Numbered from the stretch's first letter, positions 53,409-63,517 are shown. The stretch: DNA of 64,000 nt from Ichthyophis bannanicus (GCA_033557465.1 CM066033.1:1247207523-1247271522); one strand, 5' to 3'. Numbers and translations: made by a program. Notes: generated from the sequence alone by a model not told the origin.

Positions 53409-56018
53409 TCAAGGCACCCAAAGATGGGCAATATGAGTCCAAGTTTGGCTAGCGTCCAGCAAGACAGCAAATGGAGTTGATGCAGAAACGATGTGGGGTC
53501 TTGAATATGTTGGATCTTGCCAGGAACTCCGATGAGGATTTCTGCGGTAGACAGTGGTTCCAATTGGGATGAAGGTATCCTTTGGGGACTGTGGATGTTG
53601 GTCACGGATGGCACAGCGTCTGGAAATCTCTGCCAAAGCCAGGCGCAGACCTGCAAGGTAAGGGGACAAAGAATCCGGTAAAGGAATAGCAGGGTCAATG
53701 AGATTATATAGCAGCAATCGCCTTCCTGTACAAATCTCATGAGGTGTCAGAGCAATATTTTTTAGAGGACGATTTCTCAATTGAAACAGTGCCAGGGGCA
53801 AGGCCTGCAGCCAGGAAATACTTTTATCTGATTGTATCAGACGCAGAGCTGTCTTGAGCAAGCCATTGGTTCGTTCGACGAGGCCGTTGGAAGTGGGGCG
53901 GTACACAGAAACATACTTCCACTTTACACTCAGAGCTGTGGAAAAAAGATGTATTAGATGATTCCGGAAATGAGAACCATTGTCAGAATAAACAGTTCGT
54001 GGTATGCCAAAGCGAGGAAACAGATGCTTAGAAAAACAATTGAAAACCTCGGAGGCCCGTTCCTGCCTGCATGGAAAAGCCTCAATCCACTTGGAGAATG
54101 GGCACACGCAGACGAGAAGGAATCTGTAGCCATCTACACGTACCTGCATATCTGTGAAATCAACATACCAGGAAATAAAAGGACCCTGAACTGTCGGAAG
54201 ATGCCCTTGGAGAGTATGTTTGCCCTTCACTGGGGAATTTTCTAAACACTGTGGGCACTTTTGGCACCACTCCTGTATTCTGAGCTTGAGTCGTGGATGC
54301 CAAAAAAGTTCAGAGATCTGTGCAGACATGCTGGAAGCCGGTGCGTGTCCAACAGAATGCAACAGAGAACACAATTGCTGCAAAGACCAAAAGGAAATAC
54401 AAATTTTTCCAGAGGGGTGGACCCATAACTTTTTATGTTCAGTGCATCCTAACAGCTTCCACTTTTGGACCTCATCCTGGGTAAGATTCTGCTGATAATC
54501 ATGCAGCGAAGGTAAGGGATAAGTTCTTGCTCGTGTAACAACTAAAATGGGGACAGTATCTGTGACTTGCTTTGCTGCCTCATCAGCTAGAGCATTGCCA
54601 AACTGCAGGAAACCATAATGGCGGGAATGGCCAGGGACCCAGTTACAGGAAGTTAGAATATTTCTCTCACAGCGTTGCAATAATAAATCATAGAGGTACA
54701 AAATCAGGGACTTGTGTATTAATTGGCTGCTAGATGAATTAACAAACCCACGCTGTAGCCAAATCTGAAGGTATTCCCCACACAACTTTTGAACATACTG
54801 TGAGTCAGTGTAGAAAATCAGGGGCGTTACCGGACGTTCTTCTAAGACTGCCAATATGGCGCACAGTTCAGCTGCCTGTGCTGAGTATCCCTGATCTGAG
54901 TCCAGAGCATACTGTAATCGATGCTCAGACACTCCATCAGGGGTCAGCAATACCGCAGCAAATCCTACAGTACCTTTCTGTGCTGAACCATCTGTAAACC
55001 AAATTTCACTGTCTGGTGGCATATCAGCGGGGGATACCATAAAAGATAAAACTTCCTCATAAGATGAATCAGGAACTGGGGTATAAACATCTACTGCTGT
55101 CTGTAGCCAACTAAGTGGACAGGTGGAGGCAGTGAGAGGACGAAAGATCACTCCACTATTCAGAATAGAAGCACAAGCTTGCTGCAGCTTAGATGGGGAC
55201 AAATGTAGGGTATCTTTGTTCAGAATAGCCTTCAATTCAATGGACTGATAGAGAATCAAGGTCGTGGGAGTGAAAATAGACAGGACTTTCTCTATTGCTG
55301 CTGCCACTGCAATAACTAATTTTTCAAGGTCAGGCAATGGGAGCTCAGTACATCCAAAAGTACCAGACAAAAATGACAAAGTGGAAACCCTATCCTGAAA
55401 TAGTATGGCTGCCCACGCCTGGGAACCAGTTACCACCATCAATTGAAAGGGCTTGTGATGATTTGGCAGCTGTAAGGCCGGAAGACACTTTAAATCTTCC
55501 AAAATAGACTGGAGCACATTTACATGACAAGGATCTAAAGTGATTCTTTCAGAGTTCTTTACCCCACCCTTCAGATAAGGGCGGAAACAAAGGGTCCGAG
55601 AGCTAAAAGCAGGGATCCAATTTCTGCAAAAATTAAGTGTGCCCAAAACAGAGCGAAGTTCTTTCACTGTACTGGGGACTGGTAACTGTAAGCCATGCTG
55701 TACTGTCTTATCTCCCACTTCAATAGACCCCTGGCTTAGCTGAAATCCCAAAAAGATGACTGTTGTTTGCACTAATTGTGCCTTCTCGGCATTTAATTTA
55801 TAGCCCTTGTCCTGTAGCTCGTGTATTAGCTCTTGTGTGTACTTCCTCATTTGCTGATAGTCTGAGCCTGACAGTAAGATATCGTCTACATACTGTAATA
55901 AGCACATTTCTCCAGGGAGATGTGAATTGAACTCCTGCAAATCTTGTGATAGAATCTGAGAAAAAATACTGGGACTGTCAACATATCCCTGGGGCAATCG
56001 CGTCCATTGATAATGCAC
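53409..56018 (-). CDS. pol: Pol: reverse transcriptase, RNase H and integrase
   Basis: 869 codons. YVDD at residues 43-46, RNase H catalytic residues in FTDGS (343), AAELC (~384) and YTDSQ (~405), integrase zinc site H554, H558, C585, C588, and the integrase triad D620, D679, E715 (spacing 35 between the last two). All catalytic positions are intact. The C-terminal domain has a weak GPY/F-type WQDPTYSRPHIV. The first ATG is internal: the N-terminal reverse transcriptase part is in 56071-56784, one frame away. It would copy and integrate the viral genome. Confidence 0.96.
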   Translation of the reverse strand: MHYQWTRLPQGYVDSPSIFSQILSQDLQEFNSHLPGEMCLLQYVDDILLSGSDYQQMRKYTQELIHELQDKGYKLNAEKAQLVQTTVIFLGFQLSQGSIEVGDKTVQHGLQLPVPSTVKELRSVLGTLNFCRNWIPAFSSRTLCFRPYLKGGVKNSERITLDPCHVNVLQSILEDLKCLPALQLPNHHKPFQLMVVTGSQAWAAILFQDRVSTLSFLSGTFGCTELPLPDLEKLVIAVAAAIEKVLSIFTPTTLILYQSIELKAILNKDTLHLSPSKLQQACASILNSGVIFRPLTASTCPLSWLQTAVDVYTPVPDSSYEEVLSFMVSPADMPPDSEIWFTDGSAQKGTVGFAAVLLTPDGVSEHRLQYALDSDQGYSAQAAELCAILAVLEERPVTPLIFYTDSQYVQKLCGEYLQIWLQRGFVNSSSSQLIHKSLILYLYDLLLQRCERNILTSCNWVPGHSRHYGFLQFGNALADEAAKQVTDTVPILVVTRARTYPLPSLHDYQQNLTQDEVQKWKLLGCTEHKKLWVHPSGKICISFWSLQQLCSLLHSVGHAPASSMSAQISELFWHPRLKLRIQEWCQKCPQCLENSPVKGKHTLQGHLPTVQGPFISWYVDFTDMQVRVDGYRFLLVCVCPFSKWIEAFPCRQERASEVFNCFSKHLFPRFGIPRTVYSDNGSHFRNHLIHLFSTALSVKWKYVSVYRPTSNGLVERTNGLLKTALRLIQSDKSISWLQALPLALFQLRNRPLKNIALTPHEICTGRRLLLYNLIDPAIPLPDSLSPYLAGLRLALAEISRRCAIRDQHPQSPKDTFIPIGTTVYRRNPHRSSWQDPTYSRPHIVSASTPFAVLLDASQTWTHIAHLWVP

Positions 56019-56070
56019 CTGATCAAAAATAAATGCCAGTAGAGGCCTCGAAGCAGTGTCAATTTCTACA

Positions 56071-56784
56071 CTAAAAAAAGCATTTTTTTAAATCCAATAC
56101 TGTAAAATACTTGTACAACTGTACTGTGTTCAACGTGGTAGCCGGATTGGCAACTGCAGGGAACTGGGTTTCCACTACTTGGTTCAAGGCTCGTAAATCA
56201 TGGACAATCCTCCACTTCCCATTAGGTTTACTAACCGGAAATAGTGGGGTATTATATGAGGAGGTACTGTGTTCTATAATGCCATGCAGTTTGAGCTGAT
56301 CAATTTCTTCCCGTGCACCCTCTATAGCTGCCCGCTGTAAGGGATATTGTGGCAATTTAGGTCCCTGTTTCCCTTGTTTTAGTCTTATGTGGACTGGTGC
56401 ACCCCGTACTCGGCCGTAAGGGCTGAGTAGATATGTACCAATTTCACTGATTCCTACAGACTGAAATTCTCCTGCCACTAGGATAACCTGGGCCTTGACA
56501 ATTAAATCTCTCCCCATCAAATTAATAGGACAATGTGAGGCATACAGAAAATTGTGATAAAGATCAAACTCTGGCCCCACCACATGAATTGGATTGGTCA
56601 CTGGGGTTTTTACTGACTTACCATCAAACCCAGTAGTCATTACACTGTCTCTGCCAATAGTGCTACCTGCAGGCATGGTATTTAGGACAGACAATGTGGC
56701 TCCTGTATCAATTAGAAATTTCATCTCTTGGCCATTCAATTTTAATTTTATGTGGGGCTCCTCTGTTCCCAGTGTCACCTGCAT
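56071..56784 (-). CDS. pro-pol: Pro-Pol: protease and N-terminal reverse transcriptase
   Basis: From the ATG at 56784: protease with LIDTGAT (catalytic Asp26, residues 24-30) and MGRDLI (near 95), then the reverse transcriptase fingers with PKLPQYPL and the first catalytic block (FTVLDLKK). The frame is the same as that of gag, and translation probably enters from gag by readthrough of the UGA at 56802-56800. The frame is lost at a run of seven A (56083-56089 as T on the plus strand), which closes it at 56071. A one-base length change in this homopolymer is the likely cause. Confidence 0.94.
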   Translation of the reverse strand: MQVTLGTEEPHIKLKLNGQEMKFLIDTGATLSVLNTMPAGSTIGRDSVMTTGFDGKSVKTPVTNPIHVVGPEFDLYHNFLYASHCPINLMGRDLIVKAQVILVAGEFQSVGISEIGTYLLSPYGRVRGAPVHIRLKQGKQGPKLPQYPLQRAAIEGAREEIDQLKLHGIIEHSTSSYNTPLFPVSKPNGKWRIVHDLRALNQVVETQFPAVANPATTLNTVQLYKYFTVLDLKKCFF

Positions 56785-56795
56785 ATTATAGATGC

Positions 56796-56802
56796 CTAGT
56801 CA
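56796..56802 (-). promoter_or_regulatory. Gag-Pol stop readthrough site UGA-CUAG
   Basis: Gag ends with TGA (56802-56800), directly followed by CTAG (56799-56796), and the same frame stays open into protease. UGA-CUA(G) is one of the best readthrough contexts known in animal mRNAs and alphaviruses. Gammaretroviruses make Gag-Pol by stop suppression in this place, though murine viruses use UAG. Confidence 0.85.
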
Positions 56803-58134
56803 TTGTCCATCTCCCCTATTACCATAGCCTGCTCTATTTGGGGGCTGCCAGGTAGGATACTGCCGTGGCCTAATAGGTGGAGGTGGGCCTTGGTTATACT
56901 CTTTCCGCCCTCGTGATGGAGGGAGAGGGGCACGGCAGGTCCGTTGAAAATGTCCCTTTTCACCACACTGCCAGCAACAAAAATCTCTCTCTCTTTCCTG
57001 TTTTTGTCTGGGGAAGGACCGTGGTCCCTGACCCGAGAGCTGACCACGTCCTTGAACATTCAGAGCACGTGTCACAGGTTTGTGTGCGTCTTCCGAGTCA
57101 CTATCAGTGGAACTGTCACCAGAGGACTCGTAGAAACGTTCCACACATTCCTCAAATAGTTTTCGTGCAGTTTTAGCCTGCTGCCTTGCTTCCCTAACCT
57201 CTTGCTGCAAAGTCTTAATAAGTTTCTTGTCAGCGGAAGATACACTGACTAATCCTTCCTTTTTGCCTTGATCTATTTCTTTCAACTGTAAGTTGAACAG
57301 ACGGGTTTGAGCAGCCTTCCGGTCTCTTTCCGGTTTAGATAATTCCTCCTCTGCCTGCCTGACAAAGTGAAAAATATGTGCTTGTTGTTTCTGCCATGTT
57401 TCTGATTCTAGTGCAACTATATTTTTCAATTTCAACTGAATAGGTAGTGGTAGTGTATTGCACAGAGTTTGGAAAAACATAAGGGCCATATGAGGAGCAT
57501 TATGGGGTACACCCATTTGTGCTTCCCATAGATCTTGGAACTTAGCCAAATAAGCACTAACATCTTCCCCTACCTTAAATTGCATCGATGTAAGGGGTCC
57601 CATACTTCTTTGAGTGGGATATATATCTCTTAGTGACTCCCAAATTAAATTACGATAAGGGTTAAATAAAGCCCCATCGTATTGTGGTTCATGGACCAAT
57701 ACCCCATTTATATGTGCATTATTAAACACTTGATTGGCAGCATTATTGCCCAAAATCCGGGCTAATAGTGCTTTTACATCACCAATTGCCAAAGTATACC
57801 CTGCTGTCAATCGTTCAAACTTCTGTATCCATGCCCCTGCACCTTGATTTAGGGGAGGGAGTTGTTCTGACAGGTTGGTCATGTCAGTGAAACTCCAGGG
57901 AACATATACCTCTGCCCTTCCCTGCCCTTGGTTAACATGTCGCACAGGAAACACCATGTAACCTGGTAATTTTGGGTTATCGGGATCTTGCCCCTCATAC
58001 TTTTCCCACACTCTTAATCCTGCTTCCATGTATTTATAATCCCATTGTGGGTCCCCTTCTCCTCCACGAATACACCTACGGGCCAAGTTTAAATCTCTAG
58101 TTTCCAGTGATCCTTGTTCTGGCCAAATTCTCAT
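56800..58134 (-). CDS. gag: Gag: capsid and nucleocapsid part
   Basis: 444 codons. The capsid part begins around FPVRHV (near residue 62) and has a gammaretrovirus-like N-terminal block (VPWSFTDMTNLSEQLPPLNQ). A long charged helix at about 255-345 (rich in E, K, Q, R) precedes the basic nucleocapsid with one zinc knuckle CWQCGEKGHFQRTC (C-x2-C-x4-H-x4-C). The start ATG at 58134 overlaps the stop of the matrix frame (ATGA). Its frame is open for at least 40 codons upstream, so the ATG may be accidental. Confidence 0.93.
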   Translation of the reverse strand: MRIWPEQGSLETRDLNLARRCIRGGEGDPQWDYKYMEAGLRVWEKYEGQDPDNPKLPGYMVFPVRHVNQGQGRAEVYVPWSFTDMTNLSEQLPPLNQGAGAWIQKFERLTAGYTLAIGDVKALLARILGNNAANQVFNNAHINGVLVHEPQYDGALFNPYRNLIWESLRDIYPTQRSMGPLTSMQFKVGEDVSAYLAKFQDLWEAQMGVPHNAPHMALMFFQTLCNTLPLPIQLKLKNIVALESETWQKQQAHIFHFVRQAEEELSKPERDRKAAQTRLFNLQLKEIDQGKKEGLVSVSSADKKLIKTLQQEVREARQQAKTARKLFEECVERFYESSGDSSTDSDSEDAHKPVTRALNVQGRGQLSGQGPRSFPRQKQERERDFCCWQCGEKGHFQRTCRAPLPPSRGRKEYNQGPPPPIRPRQYPTWQPPNRAGYGNRGDGQ

Positions 58135-59330
58135 TTGTGGGGCACATGCTGAGGTCCATCCATGTAGGTTGGAACTCCAATGATATACATAAAATCCTTC
58201 ACCCCCCTCTTCATTAAAACAAACTCTACAGGAGTTTTCTTAGGCTGAACTGGTTCTTTAGTGCTCTGCACAGGATAAATACGATAATCATGTGTGCTGG
58301 TTGTTCTAGTCCCAACATCAGACAGACTTTCAGGTCGTCGGCTAGAATAAGGGAACCATTGGCCTGCTGCCCTATTGGTGGATTTATGGTAATCAACAGG
58401 TCCACGACCAGGAGGGGTCCCAGACTTAGTTGATAACTGAGCCGGGTTGGTATTACTCAGAATTTCTGTCGGTTCCTTGGGAAAATAGTCAGGCCCCGGC
58501 TTGCCCGCCCCAAACTTGGAGGGATTATCCTCTGTTGTGACCTGACAACTGTCGTTAGGGGTAAGATTAGGAGCAGAGGGAATGGGACGCAGACGGGGTG
58601 GAGTGTTACCTCCCGTAGCCCCTAAAACTGATTGTTCATATGATCCTGGGGTCTGAGAATTTATGTCAGGAGTCAAATGTAATTTACCTGTTACCTGAAC
58701 CCATCCCTTATGTGGTTCCCGGTGGGGGGATGCAGATCGGGATCTCCTAAATGGCTGGGAGTCCTTATGGCAAATTATATCTTCCATTTCCCTATACAGT
58801 GGCTTATATAAGGATGTGTCATTGTAAGGTGCAGAGGGCTCAACTGGGTTTGTCTTTCCCAGATTATCTTTTTGGTTTTCTGTCACCTGTCTATCATTAG
58901 GGGTTTTCTCAGATTGTTCCCTTTTGGGGTCTGTGTTTATCTGCGGGTCTGAATACCCTATTGCTGCCATGGTACGGTTCACTGTCCTACAATAAGGGGG
59001 AGGAGCCTCACTACCGAGGGTACCTGGGTTTGCCTGTTTCATCCACATAGAAATGTATTGCAAATGTTTTAACTGACTAGCATTGGTCTTATGGGACAAA
59101 ACATAATCCCTAATCCTTGCTAAACAACCACCATCAAAAGACCCCTCCGGTGGCCAGCCAAGAGGGATCCCAGGAGCATTGCTCCACTTTGCCCATTTAA
59201 GGCAAACTTTCAAAATTTCCTTTCCTAATATGGGATTATCTCTCATCATCCGTTCAACCGGAGTCATTGGGGAAACCTGATTTATCATTATTCCCTGATT
59301 GTCATCTTTCTTTCTTCTAAACAGAGACAT
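58131..59330 (-). CDS. gag: Gag: matrix and proline-rich region
   Basis: 399 codons. The first ATG after an in-frame TAA starts MSLFRRKK, so there is no glycine at position 2 for myristoylation. A basic N-terminus replaces it. The matrix core WAKWSNAPGIPLGWPPEGSF (near 47-66) resembles the conserved gammaretroviral WP...GWPxxGTF block. PPPY (near 112) is a late-budding motif. The rest is a long proline-, serine- and threonine-rich linker of about 280 residues, longer than the usual p12. It ends where the capsid frame starts, shifted by one base. Confidence 0.9.
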   Translation of the reverse strand: MSLFRRKKDDNQGIMINQVSPMTPVERMMRDNPILGKEILKVCLKWAKWSNAPGIPLGWPPEGSFDGGCLARIRDYVLSHKTNASQLKHLQYISMWMKQANPGTLGSEAPPPYCRTVNRTMAAIGYSDPQINTDPKREQSEKTPNDRQVTENQKDNLGKTNPVEPSAPYNDTSLYKPLYREMEDIICHKDSQPFRRSRSASPHREPHKGWVQVTGKLHLTPDINSQTPGSYEQSVLGATGGNTPPRLRPIPSAPNLTPNDSCQVTTEDNPSKFGAGKPGPDYFPKEPTEILSNTNPAQLSTKSGTPPGRGPVDYHKSTNRAAGQWFPYSSRRPESLSDVGTRTTSTHDYRIYPVQSTKEPVQPKKTPVEFVLMKRGVKDFMYIIGVPTYMDGPQHVPHK

Positions 59331-59832
59331 AATTTCTACGTCCCACCTGTTATTTTAAGGATCTCAATATCCAACCTTTTTATCTACAAAGGGAGGTAGT
59401 GCACGAAATGTCCAGGACACCTTTCAAACAGAGATTCACTTCGTTCAGACCCAGCCAATCTCCTCGCGGAGGTATGGAACCGTGAGTAAGAACACACACA
59501 GTTCGTATCAGCCGATACGTAGCTCAAACACACACCATTCAGTCCTGACTAATAGCAGCAAAAATATCTTTACACTTTATCAATACAATAGAACAAAAAA
59601 TAACAACACTTACCAAGCTTGGTCAAAAATAAGTATACTCACGGCTTTGTCTCACAACGGCCGTCTTCCTAGGGAAAAGCAATCACTCACTGTTTTCTGC
59701 TCCTCCGGTCTTCACACAACACCGGGAACACAGCTCCCTCAACCTTTTGAGGGGAATCCAAAAATCTTTAAATTTATATCTTGGTCCTAGAGACCCACCC
59801 GTAGGCCAATCCCGGGCGTGCGGCACCAATTT
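59331..59832 (-). promoter_or_regulatory. Proviral leader with primer-binding-site candidate
   Basis: Two bases after the LTR (minus strand, from 59830 downward) stands TGGTGCCGCACGCCCGGGA. TGG is the invariant complement of the tRNA CCA end. The first eight bases match those expected for tRNA-Phe or tRNA-His, but the whole does not fit a vertebrate tRNA that I know, so the primer is open. About 500 bp of non-coding leader (packaging region) follow to the gag ATG. Confidence 0.7.
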
Positions 59833-60644
59833 TGTACGGCCCTGTTTCGTACAAAAATAGACCACCACCTAATTATTATAATTATTATTATTACCTGAAA
59901 TGATCAGATCCGAAAAGTCAGTACAGGTGCAATCAGAGTCTCTGTTTATTAGATAACTGATGACCAAATACAGGCAGCGAAGTGGGGAAGAGAGTTCTAT
60001 CGGGCACTAGGCACCTCAAGAATGCAACTCTCCCCCATTAGAATATAGAAAGCATATTACAATTTATACCTTTTTCTCTTCCGCATTTTTACATACAGTC
60101 CAGTCCCCAGAGCTATTCCTTTGTGTTCTCTCCCCCTCCCCTACCTTATTTCCTATTATTACCCTTTACTCCCCTTAGTTCCTGTTGCAAAATCCCCCTG
60201 GCCCCCCTCTTCCCATACTCACCATGATCCAGCTAATCTGCTTTCTTCAGAGCCGGGCCCAGCATATATGTTGGTAGCTTTGTGGTTTCCTGTGTATGCA
60301 TTTCTTGACACATAGACCTTACAGGCCTATATCTGATATCCCCTTGCAGGTCCTAGTCTAGACTCTCCAGCCCAAACTGGCACCTCACAAGGCTCATGAT
60401 ATCTCCTTATATGGTTCTTTCCGGTGCTGGATCTCTTCTTGCTAAGGCCTGTATTCTTGGCTCACATGTTATAGCAGAATGACTGTGCTTTAACTATTTT
60501 GTGAGATTCAGGGCAGCCAGTAAGTGATTATGAATCAGGAACATTATTAATCCTTAGCACTTAAAAATTAAAAGCAAATCTATCATACTAAATCCCAAAT
60601 GTATCATACTTAACCTCTACCCCTAAAAGCACTTAACCCCTACA
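59833..60644 (-). repeat. 5' LTR of the provirus
   Basis: Same length and sequence as 50559-51370 apart from G60083. It drives transcription leftwards. TATA (60063-60070, GGTATAAA on minus) and AATAAA (59945-59950) are in the same positions. The frame seen on the plus strand in both LTRs (64 codons) is a repeat artefact. Confidence 0.95.
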
Positions 60645-60744
60645 GCACGCATGCCTTATCACCAGTAGTTGGAAGGGTTATGCGCTGTCCATAGATATTA
60701 TGCCTTATTACATTTGATCAGAGTTTTTATATGCTGTATAAAAG

Positions 60745-61140
60745 TAATGGGCCTGATTTCTGAAGGCATTTACATGGTTAACAGCCCATGTTAACTGTGT
60801 AAATGCCTTAATTGCGGATTTCCAAAGGCACCTACAAGGCTAGTGCCTTTGAAAATCCCCGATTAAGTTTCCTACGCAACCCGATGCTATGTGGTTAGCA
60901 CTGGGGCTTGTTGGGTGCATGCCGAGGTGGAGCGGAGGTAGGCAATCGTGCTAACCGGGTAGCAGCGATTTTGGATGCTGCCTGGTTAGTGCTTTGTGCT
61001 TTAAAGATAGGCAAGGAAAATGCACGCCTCTCTTTAAGGTACCAGGGCTAAGTGGGCAGCATCCAAAATCGCTGCTGCCCGATTAGGCTTGGCAGCTTTC
61101 TGGCAAACCTCGGATCTTCACGTCCGACACCATGGAAGTG
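60745..61140. repeat. Foldback-type repeat, copy of 37810-38180
   Basis: GGGCCTGATTTCTGAAGGCATTTACATGG opens an imperfect palindrome (60762-60811). Further on, GTAGCAGCGATTTTGGATGC (60959-60978) and GCATCCAAAATCGCTGCTGC (61058-61077) are inverted repeats about 80 bp apart. No coding. Confidence 0.75.
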
Positions 61141-61740
61141 AAAATCCAGGGTTAAGTGGTCGGTGTGCAGGTTACTTCGTTACAGCACTTAGCCCTGCCC
61201 AATGCCATATCAGGGCTGATGTGCCTTATAGAAACTCTGATAAAATTAGGTCATGCCTAAAAGTATGTATGGTGCAAGTGTATAATAGGTGTGCTCAGGG
61301 GCAGAGAAACTATGCATGTATTTTATAAAATATGCCCGTAAAGTACGGGCTAACATTTATGCCTGCTCTTGAACAGGCATAATGCTCATGACTGCAATCT
61401 AGGCGCCATTACTACAGGAATAAATACAAAACCAAAAACCTCTAATAATATGCCCAAAATATTATAACGCAGAACTATTTAGGCATATAAGAAAATTTTT
61501 AAAGACCATTAGAAAGGGAGCCAAATGTCACTATTTTTCTCAAGCATGCTCACCAAAGTTCCTCATAGGTTCACAATTTCCCACGAACGTGCTCATTCAT
61601 TGAAATCAAACAATATACAAATCATTTTCAAAACATGTCTTTATAAATAGGCTAAAAGTAGGCACCTTTCTGCCTTATTAAGCTAGGCATCATTTTATGA
61701 ACTTGCTCCCTTTATGTAGTGAAGCAATTTGTTGTAGATA
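61141..61740. other. Unassigned sequence
   Basis: Short inverted pieces such as ATGCCCGTAAAGTACGGGC (61331-61350) but no gene, RNA gene or tandem repeat. Confidence 0.4.
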
Positions 61741-63515
61741 GTGGGATGGCGAGCATGTCAGCAGCAGGGACAGCAGTGCACATGGTGATCCCTCCCCACT
61801 GATGTCTAACGTAGCAGCATTAGTGCCCAAATCCCCTGGTAGAGGGGGTAAGAGCGGCAAGATGTGCTGAGCTGCATGTGTGCATCATCAAGGAGGCTGC
61901 CTGCAGCATTGAAGTGGTGGGTGTGCCACGATGGTAGGGAAGGAGGGATCAGCTGGCATGCTATCCATCATGAGCGTTGGACCATGGCATCTGAGTGGAT
62001 GGGATGGGCCTGGGATGAGGATTCCCCCATCTGCACATATTGAGTGGATATGTACCTGTGGGGGGAAAAATGCCACTGAGGCAGGAATACTACCTAATAG
62101 GATAACAGGTCGTGTCAGAGGAAAAAATGCCCACTCATCTCCTATACCTGCCAGAATGAAGACCATAAGCTGTGTTTGAACCAGTGACCTCTCCATAAGC
62201 AATAAGGCAGATAGTAACATCCATCTGAGCCACATGTGAATCCACATCTGCTCTGTTGGTCTGTGAGATATGAGGGTATACCATGACTGCCTCACAAGCA
62301 CACACCAGGTATTGGAGACCTTGGCCATTCTGCTAGCACCCCCAGGGTATGTGATGTGTGTGTTCCTGTATCATGGGCTGCCCTTTTGAATGGATAGATC
62401 CCAAATGTAAGACATTTTTCTCAGTTGTACCAGCAGCAAAGCAAGGCAGTGCAACATACAGACCTAACACAATGTCCCTCTCCCACACCTGCCAAACACA
62501 CCTTGTCAGACATGTATGGCACTGTGCATGCTGAGATCTAAGCAGGCATAAGCATACCTCTATTCATGCCCACATGCATCCTGACAATGACCACATCTAA
62601 ACCCATGGACTACAGCACACATATGATTGCTCTGTGGCTCCACAAGGCTGACCAGTGTGTAGATGACAGGAAAGTCACAGGTTGAGACTTGGTTGTGGAT
62701 CAGGAATTGTATGTCCTGGTGAGTTAATTTTATCCTACATTGCAGGGACTGTATCAGCATGTGCAACCTACAACAAATCATCCAGCAAGAGTTCACACAC
62801 TAATCAGCCACACTGACAAGCTGCACCACCCACGGCTGGGTGGCAGGCCAAGCTGAAAGCACCAGCACATTGAGCAGGCATTGACAGGGCCAGAGCATAG
62901 CAGAGCATGCTAATAGCACCTGCACACTGAGCAGATGTTGACAATGCTTGAGCAGCTAAAGAGGCCTAAGGGGTAGGCAGGAATGTCAGCCAGCATTACT
63001 TTTGCCTGGTGGAGTCATGTGTGTGTGTGCATGTCTCCGGAGTATTGTGAGTTTCAGCAATGCACTGTGCCTCACATTGCAGAAGCTGTTCCCCAGTTCA
63101 GAATGAAAGGCTACATAATGTGGAGCAGAGGATTGTGGGTATTGCATGAAACAGAGTGATTTGAATAGAATGTTTATGAGTCAGAGGTCAGTTCAATGGC
63201 TGAGCCATCTAAGTGTCAGTCTGCCATAGCCATGTCTATGGCCTGGGTGCACACATCATTTCATGCCAAGAGGCCACTCTCACTCTGACCAATCTGTGAC
63301 CATGTCACAGCTATGTATGCATATTGTGCTTATATAGCATCAAGCTGCAGTGATGTAGGTACTAGTTCCTTTCTTGGTACTCTAATCACTGCATTGGTTA
63401 CTGTGTGTCAACTAACAGACTGAGCACAGTTGATCTATGAATGGCTGATGCAGCCCTCTATTGGCCAACACATACAGACTGATTGTGCTTGCTTTAGTAG
63501 ATTTAAAGTCCCAGA
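61741..63515. repeat. Dispersed repeat family, single arm
   Basis: Resembles, on the plus strand, the right arm of the inverted repeat at 41.3-42.8 kb and its continuation: ATCAGCCACACTGACAAGCT, CATTGAGCAGGCATTGAC, GTGTGTGTGTGCATGTCTCC, ATTATG/ATAATG...GGAGCAGAGGATTGTGGGT, GCTTATATAGCAT. A tRNA-like stretch (near 62625-62700) with a degraded B box is in the same place as in the other copies. The frame at 61888-62328 has no motif that I know. Confidence 0.6.
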
Positions 63516-63517
63516 AT

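Larger units (their letters stand above)
50559..60644 (-). mobile_element. Near-complete class I (gammaretrovirus-like) provirus
   Basis: 10,086 bp from TG to CA with two 812-bp LTRs and a 4-bp target-site duplication GCAC (50555-50558 and 60645-60648). The order on the minus strand is 5' LTR, primer-binding site, gag (matrix, PPPY, capsid, nucleocapsid), in-frame UGA stop, protease, reverse transcriptase, RNase H, integrase, env (SU, TM), polypurine tract, 3' LTR. The LTRs differ at one site by my comparison (A50809 against G60083), so the insertion is very recent and may be polymorphic. Each of gag, pol and env has one frame change. No extra genes seen. Confidence 0.97.

Noticed and set aside
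61888..62328. 146-codon minus-strand frame
   Set aside because: Lies in a dispersed repeat, has no recognisable domain, and an open frame overlaps it on the other strand.
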